This document shows, piece after piece, positions 1 through 14,290 of a DNA stretch of 64,000 bases; the first letter of the stretch is position 1; every line of letters starts with the position of its first letter. The translations under genes were made by a program, and so were the position numbers. This DNA comes from Membranipora membranacea. Lineage: Eukaryota; Bryozoa; Gymnolaemata; Cheilostomatida; Membraniporidae. A model generated the notes under the pieces. The model saw nothing but the letters and a program-made list of their open reading frames with translations. It was not told where the DNA came from and made no database searches. The stretch is taken from assembly GCA_914767715.1 (NCBI GenBank), contig OU612072.1:682001-746000 (forward strand), given 5' to 3'.

Positions 1-3000
1 ATAAAGTTTCGTATTATGAGATCTGACTATGAAATATTTATATCTGCATTGTTACTTTGCAGTAACACTTAAATTACCATATTTCCGAGTTTGTAAGAAG
101 TCTGAGCTACTTGTCAGTCGCAAAAATGAGTGCTCTGCCCCTGATGGCCCTCTCACATCTCCAACCAGGAATCCGGGGGAGTTAGGCAACTGAAAGATAA
201 TATTGTAAGATGAATATCTGTGCAGAATTAGATATGATTCTTTCATATAGAAATCTTTCATATGTTGAAGGAAACCAAGTTGAACATAAACGTGTGGTTT
301 GTGAGCCGCTTGTTATAATTGTTGGAAAAAGGATTTTCAAACATTGTTTATCAACATGTTAACACCCACAGACACAGCCATGCTAAAATTTGGTAAACAA
401 CTTAATTTGTAATTGAATTCTGTTTAGTCCTACAATCAAATGATTTGCTATGTAGTGCTCGCATATTTACAGGTAGGCATACCAGGAGTCGTTGCTGGCA
501 TTGGGCTTACAAAACAATGGCTAATAATTTAGGCTAGCGCAATATAATTTTGAATATAATCATGGGCTAAGACCCCTGTAACTAGTGCTGTCACTAAGGT
601 GACAGCTGAAGTCGATTGCACAGCGGTAAATTCATTGTCACATTTACTATAGTCGAAAATCGAAATTGGGACAAGGGTTGGTTGAAAGGGAAGGTGTAAA
701 TTCGAAAAATCGAAATCGGGAAAATCGATGCCACAATCAGAATCGAGGCAGTCCCAGCCAAATACAAAATCGTGACAGCGCTACCTGTGGGTCCTTGCTC
801 TCTGTATGGCATCACAGCCCTCAACACGGTGAACAATAATATCCTCATGACAGGTAGGTACCATAGTAAATACCTTTCATACTGTGATTTATCTGGATAC
901 CCAACTAACCATATTGACTTCAAGCTGTTGATGGCATATGGCCAAGGAGCTATTGGTGACTGCATTTGGGAATATTCTAGCTCAAATTAAGCTGCAAAAT
1001 GAAATCCCTCTCATGCCTTCTCTGGTGTTTACCTGATCATAATCGTATATTTTATATCTGATATAATATGCCTCTATAATATCAATACTACTACTATTAG
1101 GGCTTCTTTGAGGGAAGGATTTGGGATTTGAATGTGACATTTATTTTTGCTCAAATCAGAAGCACTGCCCAATCAACTCTTAAACATTTTTCTTGTAAGA
1201 AAGTATGAAAAATTGGTTAAAGTTGGATAACTTCTAGTTCATAATAAGAACAAAATTGTATGAAAATGAGAAGATAACTCTACAGCAACTTAAAGCCAAA
1301 TTACTTTTAATTAACTGAGTTATTGACGCCAAATGAATGGTCTTAATTTTTGGCATATTAACGCATATTCGAAATAATTTTAACTTTAATAAGAAATTTA
1401 GAAAAAGTGTTTTACCATGAATTTTAATATTATTTGCAGAGAGCCCATTTTTGCCCGTGACAACCGCGACATGCATAGTTCTGTACCAACTCTTTTGATG
1501 CACCATGTGCCTTGAAACTTAAGCTGACCGGCTGTGACTGTACCGTGGTAACCTTTCTCCTTTGTATCAAACGGGCAAGTTTCTGTGATTTGCAGATTGA
1601 GGTATACCTGCAGTTTCTTGATAAAGCTTCTTAACAGCCCTATCAATAATTGTTACTGTCGGGGCAAAGGTATCCGCATTGACTAAATTCTCTGCCTGGT
1701 AGAATCAATAAACACTTTCTGTCAAGAGATCAGGATAGTATACAGTAGTAATGTCAAGCCAACAGACAATTTCAGTACGATTCATGGTTTTATTATTGTG
1801 TTTGTCAGTTGCTATTTATTGGCAGATTTTTCCAAAATCAGGAAAATTGTTAATGTCCAGTAGTCGGATGTTGCTAAAGTAGCTATTAATCCCTGTTCTT
1901 CTTAACATAGCGATGTCCTAGATGTCGATCGATTAAGCAGTCCCCTTTGCGCTGGGTCGCTGCTCTCACCAACGCAAACCTCGGACCAACGATAGCTGTA
2001 ACTATACATTGACTAAAATGTGCATTAGATATGTTTCATGCAGTATGTGTATGCGAATGATTTAGCTGTTTAATCATCTTTTGTATTGATGAACCTGGGA
2101 TAAGGATGATAAATTTTCCACTCTGACAAAGTATGAATATTTTGCACCACTTTTGTGATGTGCCTGTGAGTAACTGCCATAGAGTTATTATATACTCTAG
2201 AGTGGACAATGTGTACAAAAATAGCATCAGTTTTTGTCCTACTTAATTATTGCGAAATCCATGACGCGACGCAATCTGGTTGTGCATGGCCAGTGCCTGT
2301 ATTATATAATTTATCATTGAGGATTTAGGAATTGGGTATGAAAATTTAAGTTTTAGAGCACTTAAAGGCATTTTTTCGGAAAAATTTTCATGGCACACTA
2401 TGTGGAACACTTGTAGGTATTTTCACTTGCAGCCATTGGAAAAATGTTCTATGTTTTCCCATGAAAATAAGCCAAAGCCCCAACCGCAAACACATCATTG
2501 TGATGAAAATTAATTACCGGGCTAGCTTGTTATTTCTACTGCCACTTGCCAGCCATATAAGCTGTGTCCTGTCTCTCTCTTACTCACGTTACACATTCAA
2601 TGGGTTTGTTTCATTTTTGATTAAAAGAAGTACGAGTAGCCTGTGAATAAGTGATCGGAGGTGTAAAGTTTTGCAGCTTGCCTCATTTTCAGTCACAAAG
2701 TACATAATGTCAAGATTCAGATTTGCTGCTAAAATCAGATGTGGTGTTACTGTGAGTCCTCATTGCTCATAAGATCACTTTCTGGTTGCCTCTCTTATAT
2801 TTTTATAGCATCAATCCATTTCTGACAGAGAATCACAGCTGTATGAAATGCTAACTCTGGTCATTTCATAGGATTGAACACTACTACACTAATCCCCCTT
2901 CCCTCAAAACTATGCAAACAAATACACATATATACCTCAACTGCCAGCGCCTTGACTGGAGTATATACAAAATATTATGTATGATGCTGAAGTTGCCATC

Positions 3001-3569
3001 TCAACTAATTTACAAACACAAACCAACAACCATAGTCATAATAATCATACCAGAAAATTGTATCAAACATCCACAAAGACCGCTCTGAAGCAAATGGTCC
3101 CTTATTTCAAGTATGGTAAGAAATCAGAAATATCCGTCCACTTAAAATGTCACATTAGTGAGTGTTTGTTCTGAAAAATTTGGAGTCAGTCTGGATAGGT
3201 ATGTATGTGAGTTTTCTATTCAAAGATTTACTTGATACTCAGCGACAAATGATACATATCAATGCTATAAAAAACCAATCATCATGCAAGTTTCCATATC
3301 TATTAAAAACAGTGCAAAAAGATGAGGTCATTCCAGTTATGGTCCAATTTTTTGTTAAAATAAAGTATCCGTCTCCCACATGTCATTGAACATACCAGAC
3401 AGTTCTTTGTGTTTAAGAACGTTTGGAAATGGATCTGGTTTCACCTTAGCTCTTGCTGACAGGAACGAAAAACCATCCTGTCCTGCATCTAAATGGCAAA
3501 CATTTTCAATACAGTTGTTCAGATGACTTCAGTTCTTCAAGTAAATTTCATAGTTTTGACTCATATGAT
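1..3569. other. no gene recognised (upstream or intronic DNA)
   Basis: AT-rich DNA with no reading frame that shows a recognisable domain and no exon that could be joined in phase to the golgin gene downstream. The short frames here lack splice signals and are low in complexity. Since the first visible golgin exon begins in phase 0 with coiled-coil sequence, this stretch is probably intron of that gene, but that is inference. Confidence 0.5.
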
Positions 3570-4390
3570 GACTCTTAAAACATAACATTCAGAGCAAACT
3601 CCATGCTCAGAGCATCTTTGGCCAACAAATAGAAATAGCTGAAAGCCATTCACTCTCAAGAATCACAAGGAGCCTAGTTTAGACTATGCCAATAATCAGT
3701 ACTCATACTACTTGCTGTGACACCAAGTCTGAGTTTTTTTAGCATCAGTCAGCATGTTTTCAGTAGTCAGTGGTTCTGTGGATAATATGGCCTCATTCAC
3801 ATATCACTTCTCTCCACTTAGGCATGTAAGACAGTTGATACAAAGTAATTCCTCGCTCATCTTGGGAGCGATGTTGTACATTTATATTAGTAGCAAAGTT
3901 TAGCTGATGTATTCTATTTATGCAGTTGCTGCCAATATTAACAGATTGCACAAAATATAACGTAGGGTATGGTACAACAAAGAAGAGTTGAACATAAGTA
4001 TTGTGTCGGGTCATCATACTCATTACTAAGAGTTTTCTGTGCTTACAAAAATTGTGAGCCACAATTCGAATGGAATGCTTTCATTTTCCATCATGATGAA
4101 ACGAAAGGATAAGATTTGCCCCGGCGGGGATTTGAACCTGGGCCTCCCGCAATATAGATTTTGATGCTACCTTGCACAGCAATATCTATTCATTACAGCA
4201 TATCTTGCCTGGTCATCTAAATACAAACTCATTGAATATAATGTCAATCCAATTGTATGATATTGACTAGAACTGTAAAGGCTTATACTATGACTATACA
4301 ATAGCAATAATGAAAGTAATTTATTTAGCAGGCAGGGTTAATTACACAATAATGGTGGCTGGTTGGGTAATGATATATAGGTCAGTTTCT
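3570..4390 (+). repeat. arm A of an imperfect inverted repeat
   Basis: The sequence is repeated in reverse complement at about 7720-8710. Shared blocks include the CAGTTGCTGCC, GTTGAACATA and CTGGTTGGGTAATGATATAT regions. This arm carries a SINE-like insertion at 4084-4197 that the other arm lacks. A partial third copy in this orientation lies at 10577-10682. It is probably one copy of a dispersed repeat family. Confidence 0.75.
4084..4197 (-). repeat. tRNA-derived SINE-like insertion
   Basis: On the minus strand it contains a Pol III B-box-like block, CAGGTTCAAATCCCC, followed by GCCGGGGC, as at a tRNA 3' end. The region interrupts arm A between GCTTTCATT and GCCTGGTCATC, which are nearly adjacent in the other arm. 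Short TTCATT-like repeats flank it. No good A box or full cloverleaf is visible, so it is a remnant rather than a tRNA gene. Confidence 0.55.
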
Positions 4391-4733
4391 GACAAATCTA
4401 GAATTGTACAGAATTGTCAGACAATTCTTGGGAATGAAACGCAGTGTATTATCCTGTCACAATCTCAACCCTCTATTACCAGTCCCTGTTGCTTATAATA
4501 TCACCTTTTTTTGTAGGATTGCATTATATTATTTAACACTTGATCTATACATTAATCTTCATTCACTTTGATTACCAGTTACTCGGCATTTGTGTCTAGA
4601 ATAAATCTTAAATCTGCTGCTCAAGCTACTATAGTCTGTTTTATACATGTATGTCTGTATATATTTATATTTATATACATGTATACCCGTATATTCGTTT
4701 TCTTGTATACATGATGACTGTTTGTGATCACAG

Positions 4734-4830
4734 GAAGAGTTAGATAGTCTGAGAGAAGAAGCTCTAGATAAACAATTAGATGATGAGAAGCAGCTCACTG
4801 ACCTGCATGAGCAGTTATCAGGACTACGAG
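4734..4830 (+). CDS. GOLGA1: golgin-97 visible exon 1
   Basis: 97 nt starting in phase 0 after acceptor GATCACAG and ending in phase 1 before donor GTAAAC. It encodes coiled coil beginning [13 protein letters not shown]. An upstream exon must exist, because there is no start codon or 5' UTR signal here. Confidence 0.85.
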
Positions 4831-7800
4831 GTAAACACATACAGAATATTCTGGGATATGAAAAACGTCAATTACTGAATACAAATACAGAAGATTCTAC
4901 AGGCATAACAATCATTAGTGGAGCTGCAGCGGAAAAAGAATTGTATCGTATCATAATCTCTTCCTGGAGACTGATAGAACACTCAAAGCGTACTATTAGT
5001 ACCAGGACCTCTAAGGCACACCACTGACATGAGGCAAATTCTGTTGAATATAATCATTTACGCTGTAACTTGTATTTTAATTACCACAACTTTGCGTATC
5101 AGTTCCTCGTGCTGAAGGGAGGCAGGTCACGGAGAGGGAGTAATGAAAGCTTCGAAATAAATATTCTCCTCTCCATCTTTTGAATTGTGGCGTTCATGAT
5201 GTTTTAGCCAGTTGACATGGTTGTACTGATTACTCACTCACAGCAACGAGTTTACAATGTATAAAGTTAAGATCTTCATCATCTATCATATTATGTGTAT
5301 ATTAAATGATATATATATATATATATTATCTGACAGGGGAGGTCAGACAGCTCGAAAGAAGTAAGAAGAAAGAGATTGATTTGATACAGATAGAACTTAC
5401 AAATAGGGATAAAAGGATAGCTGAAATAGAATCAGAATTCTCTTATAGTAAAGAGCAGTCCCAAAACCAGGTGAATATCAGTTGCTGTTGCCAATGGTGC
5501 TTTGGGGAACACTATCAATCAGAGATGTATATGCAAAAGTATAGAACATGATCAGCGCAGCTATAGGGTGGTGGCACCCCCTCCCACATTAGATTTGTAC
5601 CGTAAGGTCGCGTATTGTAACCACGTGGCTTGTTGGTGAACAGGCCTGGATTAATTTAGGAAACAAAACACAGATTATAGCCAAATCTCATCACAAGCCC
5701 ACTGTCATTTAACCACAATATCTAGCCGCCCAGGCAATATAATGATCAAGGAATGTGCACACTATGTGTTACATGCTAATGCCCTCCCACCACACTGCAC
5801 AGACCTGACCACAGCTGTCCTACTTACTTCTTCAAAACAAAACATTTTGATACATTTCTGTCTGTCATAATAATAATCATTGCATCGACTACTAGTTGGA
5901 GAAGAAGAATGCTGATTGGTTAACTATTGGTCAGATCGTTTCTAATTGGATGATAATTTTATGTAGTTGTAACGAGGCAAACAACTGCAAGGTTATTACA
6001 AGGTCCATATATTTTGAGATGACTACATCTTTATATATTCTGATTGTTGTGATTCTGATTGTTGTGATTCTGATTGTTGTTAGCGAAGCAGCTAGCAGCA
6101 ATAAAAAACTGCTCTGACATTGTTTTTAGTAAAACCTATACTAGTAATATTTAACAAATGATAAAACACTCAGGGCATATAAGGTAATTTTGTGAACCCG
6201 AGTTATCTCCACATCTCGAAAAGGCCAAAATTCATATAAATTATAAAGCGAAAAACTTCTTTTGTGGCTGGCATAAAAAGTTATCAAGCTACAGACCTCA
6301 GATTTTCAGGACACACTCACAAACTGTGTATTTCTTTGCCCCCCATGAAAGTGGAATAATTTTATACATAAGCCGGCAGCAGGGCAGCAATTAATATAAT
6401 TTTTTAACTGTTTTCCATCAAGCTTTCGATATGTTGGTAGATATTTTCCTTGTTTATTAAAGAAAATAACCACTGTGTTCCTCAGAAGATGAGCAATCCA
6501 ATGATATAAAAATTTGTGGTGTCAGACCATTCGAAGCCATGCTGCTGCTCGAAAGAAAATGTGCCTACACATTATTTTACTGATTTGTGATGCTTTAGAG
6601 AAAGCTTCTTTTGTAGCTGGCATAAGTGATTATTGAGCTACAGACCTCAGATTTTCAGGACACACTCACAAACTGTGAATTTCTTTGCCCCCATGAAAGT
6701 GGAATAATTGCATACATAAGCCGGCAGCAGGGCAGCAATTAATATAATTTTTTAACTGTTTTCCATCAAGCTTTCGATATGTTGGTAGATATTTTCCTTG
6801 TTTATTAAAGAAAATAACCACTGTGTTCCTCAGAAGATGAGCAATCCAATGATATAAAAATTTGTGGTGTCAGACCATTCGAAGCCATGCTGCTGCTCGA
6901 AAGAAAATGTGCCTACACATTATTTTACTGATTTGTGATGCTTTAGAGAAAGCTTCTTTTGTAGCTGGCATAAGTGATTATTGAGCTACAGACCTCAGAT
7001 TTTCAGGACACACTCACAAACTGTGAATTTCTTTGCCCCCATGAAAGTGGAATAATTGCATACATAAGCCGGCAGCAGGGCAGCAATTTATATCATTTTT
7101 TAACTGTTTTCCATAAAGCTTTCGATATGTTAATAGATAATTTCCTTGTTTACTAAAGAAAATAACCACTGTGTTCCTCAGAAGATGAGCAATCCAATGA
7201 TATAAAAATTTGTGGTGTCAGACCATTCGAAGCCATGCTGCTGCTCAAAAGAAAATGTGCCTACACATTATTTTACTGATTTGTGATGCTTTAGAAAAAG
7301 CTTCTTTTGTAGCTGGCATAAGCGATTATTGAGCTACAGACCTCAGATTTTCAGGACACACTCACAAACTGTGAATTTCTTTGCCCCCATGAAAGTGGAA
7401 TAATTGCATACATAAGCCGGCAGCAGGGCAGCAATTTATATCATTTTTTAACTGTTTTCCATAAAGCTTCCGATATGTTAATAGATATTTTCCTTGTTTA
7501 CTAAAGAAAGTAACCACTGCGTTCCTCAGAAGATGAGCAATCCAATGATATAAAAATTTGTGGTGTCAGACCATTCGAAGCCATGCTGCTGCTAAAAAGA
7601 AAATGTGCCTACACATTATTTTACTGATTTGTGATGCTTTAGAGAAAGCTTCTTTTGTAGCTGGCATAATAAGCAATTATTGAGCTAAAGACCTCAGATT
7701 TTCAGGACATACACTGAGTTTCATGCCCCATATATCATTACCCAACCAGCACCATTATTGTATAATTAACCCTGCCTGCCAAATAAACTACATTCATTAT

Positions 7801-10800
7801 TGCTATTGTATTGTTATAGTATAATCCTTTACAGTTCTAGCCCAGTTCTAGTCAATATTATATAATTGGATTGACATTGTATTCAATGAGTTTGTATTTA
7901 GATGACCAGGCAAGTTAGCTGCTACAATGAAAGCATTCCATTCGAATTGTCCTCCTCACAATTTTTGTAAGCACAACTCTTAGTATTGAGTATGATGAGC
8001 CGACAAAATACCTATGTTCAACTCTTCTGTGTTGTACTGTAGGCCTACCCTAAGCTATATCTTGTGCAATCTGAGAATGTAGGCAGCAACTGCATAAATA
8101 GAATACATCAGCTAAATTATGCTAGCAGAATGATCACAAAACTTTGCTACTAATAAAAAAGTACATCATCGCTCACCAGTTGAGCGAGGATCTACTTTGT
8201 ATTAATCGCCCTACATGCCTAAGTGGAGAAAAGTGATATGCGAATGAGGCCAAATTCTCCACAGAACTACCGAAAATATGCTGACTGATGCTAGAAACAG
8301 TGGCGTTTATTAGCACTCATATTAGCTCAGTGTGTAGTGCGTCTGCCTGATAATCACTGTTAATAAGATTGTTGTGGGTTCGAATCCCTTCGGGGTCAGT
8401 TTTTTTTCAAATGGGTGCTTTATAACTGGAGCATTTTTACCGTAATCTTCTACTGCTATTGAGTTGTTTTCTGAAAGTACCCAACAGCTTAGTGAGCTAT
8501 TGAAATACCTCTCTGCTTGCACTATTTTGCTACCGATATGCAAAAATTTCCGTTAGAATATACGCCCCTGGCTAGAAAACATACTTGGTGTCAAAGCATG
8601 CAGTATTAATACTGATTATTGGCATAGTCTTAATCTACGCTCCTTGGGATTTTTGAGATTGAATGGCTCTGAGCAAGGATTTAGCTCTGAATGCTATGGT
8701 ATGTGGGTAAAATGAGGCAAAGGTAAATCTATTGTAAACCTGGTATACATTCATTACCTGTCTACAAAGGAGCTCTTGATGTTAAACTTTATCATTCCCA
8801 GCCATCTCAGTTATATGGTGTACAGGAAGCAATTGTGGCATTTTTCTCTCTCACTCTTGGATGGTAGTTCCCTAGCAGGTGTTGGCACTAGTACAGATAG
8901 TATTTAAATGTTAGGCTAGTGACAAGACAACAACGTTTACAGTAATACATTTTAAGCTGTCAGCTTGTGTGCCACAAGCAGGGAGGTTAGCCTTTAACAG
9001 GCATAATGACTTAATTACCTCAATATTCCTTGTCAAAATTTTTAATTATCGAATTAATTGTCGCTGGTAGTTAATCCTACACACACATTCCATTGCACTT
9101 GTAACAAGTCATCATGACACACTTGTGGAATTAGAGAGACAGGATGTCATCGTAAGCTGACCTAACTTCCTGTCTTTTGCCGCTGATAATGAATGCGGTG
9201 AGTTTTTAATTTTGCGAATGTACATGTTTACAATGATGGTTGTTTTGGTGAAAGTACAATCATGATCATTCTTTGACAGAAGAGTGAGGGGGCGGGAAGT
9301 TTTAACCTTTTATGAAAAATACTAGATGGTTGACCAAATTCCATTTGTATATTTTCATCAAATTATTTCACCAAACTCTGCTTCCAAGCTCATCATAGTA
9401 CAGAGTAACTATGCCAAAAATGAGATTGCTTTGCAAAAAAATCTCTTGCGCCCTTATTATCCGGTGTTTCATTGATTTTCCTCTGCTACTTGGTCAACTA
9501 CAAGAGCTGAGCCCGATACAACATACAGTGGTTGTATCTGGCTCAGCTCTTGATAATCTGCTGCTAGCTCATTACGATAATCTGTGTGTTTACTCAAAGG
9601 GTTAACCATTTTTAGATCTACTGGTACCTTTTAAGTTCTGTGCAGGTTGCCTATGAATGCCAATGTCAACAAAATTAACATTCTGACTGGCTTATCTTGA
9701 TTATGACTTCATGGGTAAACAACCTGGATAACAACAATACATCCAATTATGCTTGATCTCAGCTGCTTGGCTAAGATGTTGATGTCAAGTAAAAGGTAAT
9801 TGGCAAATAGACACAGAGAATCTTGTTCAATTCAATAAGCTAATCCCATTGAAAGTGATCAGGCAGATTGAACTGTACATTGTAGCCACTGAATGCATGC
9901 ATTGAAAAGTTTGGTATGTTGAAAGTTCTTTCAACCTAAAGGTTTATCAATGAATATCAAGACTGATTTCACCAACCTACTCCAGATTAATACAATTTTC
10001 AACTAAAAAGGTTTAATTTTTTTAGCATTTAATTTCAAATCAATTGCATGTAATTGAGTGATGTGGCTAGTATCGGGCAAAACAACATCGATGCATCAGT
10101 TCCATGTGATCTACCAAATACATTTCCTAGAAGTTTCGACCATTACGACAGGATTTCCACAATGCAGCTATAGTCTGGAGTTCCAATCAAGGAGTACTTT
10201 TACTCCTTGTTCCAATCATTTCAACAAATTCCTGCCAAAGGAATACCCACACTGATATTTATTCTGTTATATATGAGACCGGTAGCTTAGACAGGCGGCT
10301 GGGTTGCCAGATTAGGGGCTTGTAGGGCCATTACATCAGTTAAGATTTAGAGCGATAAATAATTGCCTGGACAGTCTTGTACCAGATAATCTTTCAAAGC
10401 TATCAGCTTAATATTATCGCCTGCATTGATATATTTAGAATTTACAGTGACCATCAGACATTCCGTACAAGTACGAGTTCTATTGTGTCATTGAACTATA
10501 GGTCTGTTTGATCAAGAAGTAACAGGGGAAGCTGTTACTCCTTGGTTTGATTTACCCTTACTTCTCTCTACCCACATTCCATAAAATTCAGAGCTTGCGC
10601 TCCATGCCCAGAACATCTTCATCCAACAAACAGATAATGAAAGCCATCCACGCTAAAAAATCCCAAGGAGCGTAGATTAACCCTTAGTGTGTCATCTATA
10701 TAATCCCTCTGGTTAGCTATTCTTGTTGAAATTCCTAAAAATGATAAGGGGTTGTAAAAATTGATATATCTTAAAATCTAGAGGGTGTAGAAGGAAAGTT

Positions 10801-13800
10801 TAAATTAAACTTCTTCTAAACAAGATTCCTGATCTATCTATATAACTTTTAACCACCCAGCAATAACTGAAATGATTGATGAGGTGTTGAAACACACAAA
10901 AAAGTGTACAACTAGACTTATTTTGTATATATCTGAACACAAATACTCTCACACCGGTCTTACAGAATCATAATTTGTACCACTGGACAGGGAATTTTGT
11001 TTAGATGAGAAATAAAAAAATAACTAACTCTTTACGAGCAATGATACTACCATGGTGATGATTATAGCAAGGAGGGTTCAATATTAGCAAAGTTTATGCA
11101 AGCAGTGCCATTGTACTATAATCCTCTATCAATTGGTAAGCTGCTTTGTACTAATTTCTAAAAATTATTAAACTGCCTTGTACTAACTACTAACCAGGAT
11201 AGTAGTCTTGGACCTCACTAACCAAAAAATGTGTACTAGCAGCACCGATTCCCACCTAACTGCAACCCTCTATGAGCCATAAGAAGCTTAAAACAGGGAT
11301 AAACCGACTAGTAAATTTGCCTGCCATTGCTAAACACAATGCCTGAGAAACCATTCTGTGATCAATGAAGAGGGAGTTCATTGCTGTGATCAAACCTCAA
11401 TATGTATGTGTGCGCTATACAAATGACACTTCTTGTTTCGGACATACAGAGGTAGACCGACCCTCTCACCAACCTCAACCGGACTCACCCACACAGTTCA
11501 GTGACAACCGACAACCGAATGTATCATGTAATGATATATGACAAGATGTAAGATCAGTGCATCAACATGAGCCTAGTGCTCAGCCTATTTGTCGAGTGAT
11601 GAACCTTTTGATCATGTTTTGGAAATGAATTGAAAGCTGTTTATTTTAAAAAACAAGTCGTACTCATTGTACTCTTAAATATAACTGATATACATGTTAA
11701 TCCACAGTAGGAATACCTGCATTGAACTAAAGTTCACTGATACCTGAATAGGATGCAAAGCATTGGAATGAAAAATTATGAATAATCGACGAGGTGAGAA
11801 CAATAAACTGTCCAAAAAAAAAATTGAATCAGTAAAAAATACTAAAAATTTTAGATGTTATTCTTGCATATGTTAACCCACAAAACATTGGCATTCACAA
11901 TCAACAACCCTAGAAGGCCTCCTGCGATTGTCAACAGGATTATAAAATACCATTAGGCGCAAGAAATTCCCTAAAGTCAATTGATATATCAATACAAATG
12001 TGAACACTGAACAACTTGAAACTTTGATAAAATGAGAGCATGTGCCCATCCCTATCAATTATCATATGGGGAAAGTTTATGTGGCACTACTTTTTGATCT
12101 ATTGATTCAACAGTGTGCAGTGACAACATAGTGCTGCGCAGATATAAGAGTGTGACTTTTGTGACAGTTCACTATCGGAGGAGGTGCTTATGGTGCATAT
12201 TCGATGTGTCATGACTGGTGTCCGCTCTATACCACCATGAGTCTCAATTATAGTCTGAAAAGAAGAAAAATGTATATCAATCACCGTGTCATACTTTCAG
12301 AGCGATTGTGGCTAAATTAGTGGGAGGGTGTCAACGTGTCGCTGGCTAAAGTATCCTCAATTTGATATATTTGGTATATTCGATATTTACCGCAACCCAT
12401 CACCAAACAAAACTATATATAATACGCGTCTAAGTGATGTAGCAACAATCATGAATCAGAGGATTACATTGTTTGACATAATAATTTTGCTGGTGACTCC
12501 CAAAATATTGATAGATAAGCATTGGTGATCATTCAAGCCCATACATACCTTGGGTGGGGGGGGGGGGGGGTATTTGTCCCTGGTGTCTTCACAACTTCAG
12601 TTCCAAGTGTAACAAAGAGAGCATCAGCAGAGTGTGCTTCTTTGAAGCTGGAGTTATTGGTGGTGGAAGACAAGGTGTGAGAAAACTGCTGAGTATGATG
12701 CTCTGTCGTATATCTTCTGAGTCACTGTCCCCATTCTACGTTCACTCCTCCAAATAGTAAAACTGTAAAAAATAATCTTGTATGTAGAAATTAATTCATG
12801 ATGTGAAGTCAAAAAAACGGTAAGATTGTTGTAGAAAAAAATTATGTGCGGAGTTTGGGACACCATATATGAGTATATCTGTGAGAAATGACCTCCTGAC
12901 AGCTATCTATTGTATGCCGTCTATAGAATATGATGAAGCTATGACTGTCCACTAAACTCCGAATTGAGATGTATGTAGGCCCACGCGGCCACATCAAAAC
13001 AGTACTTTTTGAAGTACCATACTATCACAAAAGACAAAAGTATGCAAAGCGAAAGCAGATATAATATATATAAGCTCAGTGTCAGGCCCAAGGTGAAACA
13101 ACATTAGCAAATGCTCACTCCGATGGTTTGTTCAAAAGCTTCAGATGTCATACAATAACCCCCCCCCCCCCTAATTCCCTTCTAACAGAGGCACTGTTGA
13201 AGTTTAGATCAGAGTACACAATATGACGCGAAATTCATGGCTCAGAATAATTCATTTTAGCAATCAGGAGTGGGGAAACTTTTCAATATGGAGTAGCGTT
13301 GGTTGGGTGGTTGGCGATCAATAATGTTAAGTTGGTTGGATGAAGACATATTTCTTCTTTCTTTGATCCAGAACCATTACAAGTTCTGTGATAAATGCCT
13401 ACATTTCAAGTTCCTCCCATTTTACTGGTGACACCAGAAGCGAATCCAAATGCAGAAAAATTGGATAAAACGATAGGGATAATGACATAACATACACTGT
13501 GACATTGCATTGACTAGATTGGAAAGCAAGCACTATGTGCTCGACATCTACTTGACTCTTTGTTAGGTTATTTACTGAGCATGGTGACAAAAAGTAAAAC
13601 ATTCTCTACCTCAAGAAAAATTTTAATCTAATTTGCATATATTTGGAGCTGCTCCCCCTCCAGCCATCAACACAAGACAACATCGTTTTACTTGAATTTT
13701 ACTAGGATTGGAGCAACCGGAAATGCAGGGGTGAAAATAATTTAATTGACATACAACTTATATTATAATCATGTGGGAATTTGCCAACAGCATTTACAGA

Positions 13801-14251
13801 CATGCTTTTTTTATTGTTATTCAGCAGACTGTTAGTACTGCAATGGTTGTCTGCACTTAGTTTTTGTAATAGAGGTGAACTCCGAAGGCACTTGGGTGCC
13901 TTTCTCAAGAATTGGATGTGACAACCCCATCACAACCATCCAATGAGCTCATTAAAACCCAAGTATCTTAAAACTTTGAACGTGAGGTCACCCACTGGAA
14001 GTTAATGTCAAGTGACGGAGTTGAGAAAATGTTGGCTAGCCATAATTTTATTACTCCAAGCCATTTTCTCGAAATGCAGACTTTTCCTATTGAACTAACG
14101 TTACTCCACTAGAGTAATCCCATCATTGAAAGTGGGGTCCAATGGTATTGAAGTAACTCACGGTTTAATCTTCTGGCAATTTCTGGCGGGAAGCCATGGT
14201 TTATTAGCTACTGAATACCATCAAATCATCTTCTGATCTAAAACCACATAT

Positions 14252-14290
<39 letters not shown>

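Larger units (their letters stand above)
7720..8710 (-). repeat. arm B of the inverted repeat
   Basis: Reverse complement of arm A (3570-4390), continuing past the hAT-type insertion at 8298-8570. Together the arms flank two golgin exons and the 348-bp array. Divergence is moderate and each arm has its own private insertion, so the pair is not a recent duplication. Confidence 0.75.
8711..14251 (+). other. golgin intron segment without recognised gene
   Basis: No coding signal. Contents noticed: a hairpin at 9501-9552, a partial copy of the arm A repeat at 10577-10682, a G run at about 12556-12570 and a C run at about 13158-13168. The rest is unstructured AT-rich sequence. Confidence 0.5.

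Noticed and set aside
8321-8399. Functional tRNA gene
   Set aside because: A and B boxes are good, but the acceptor stem does not pair and the T stem is imperfect. It lies inside a MITE.
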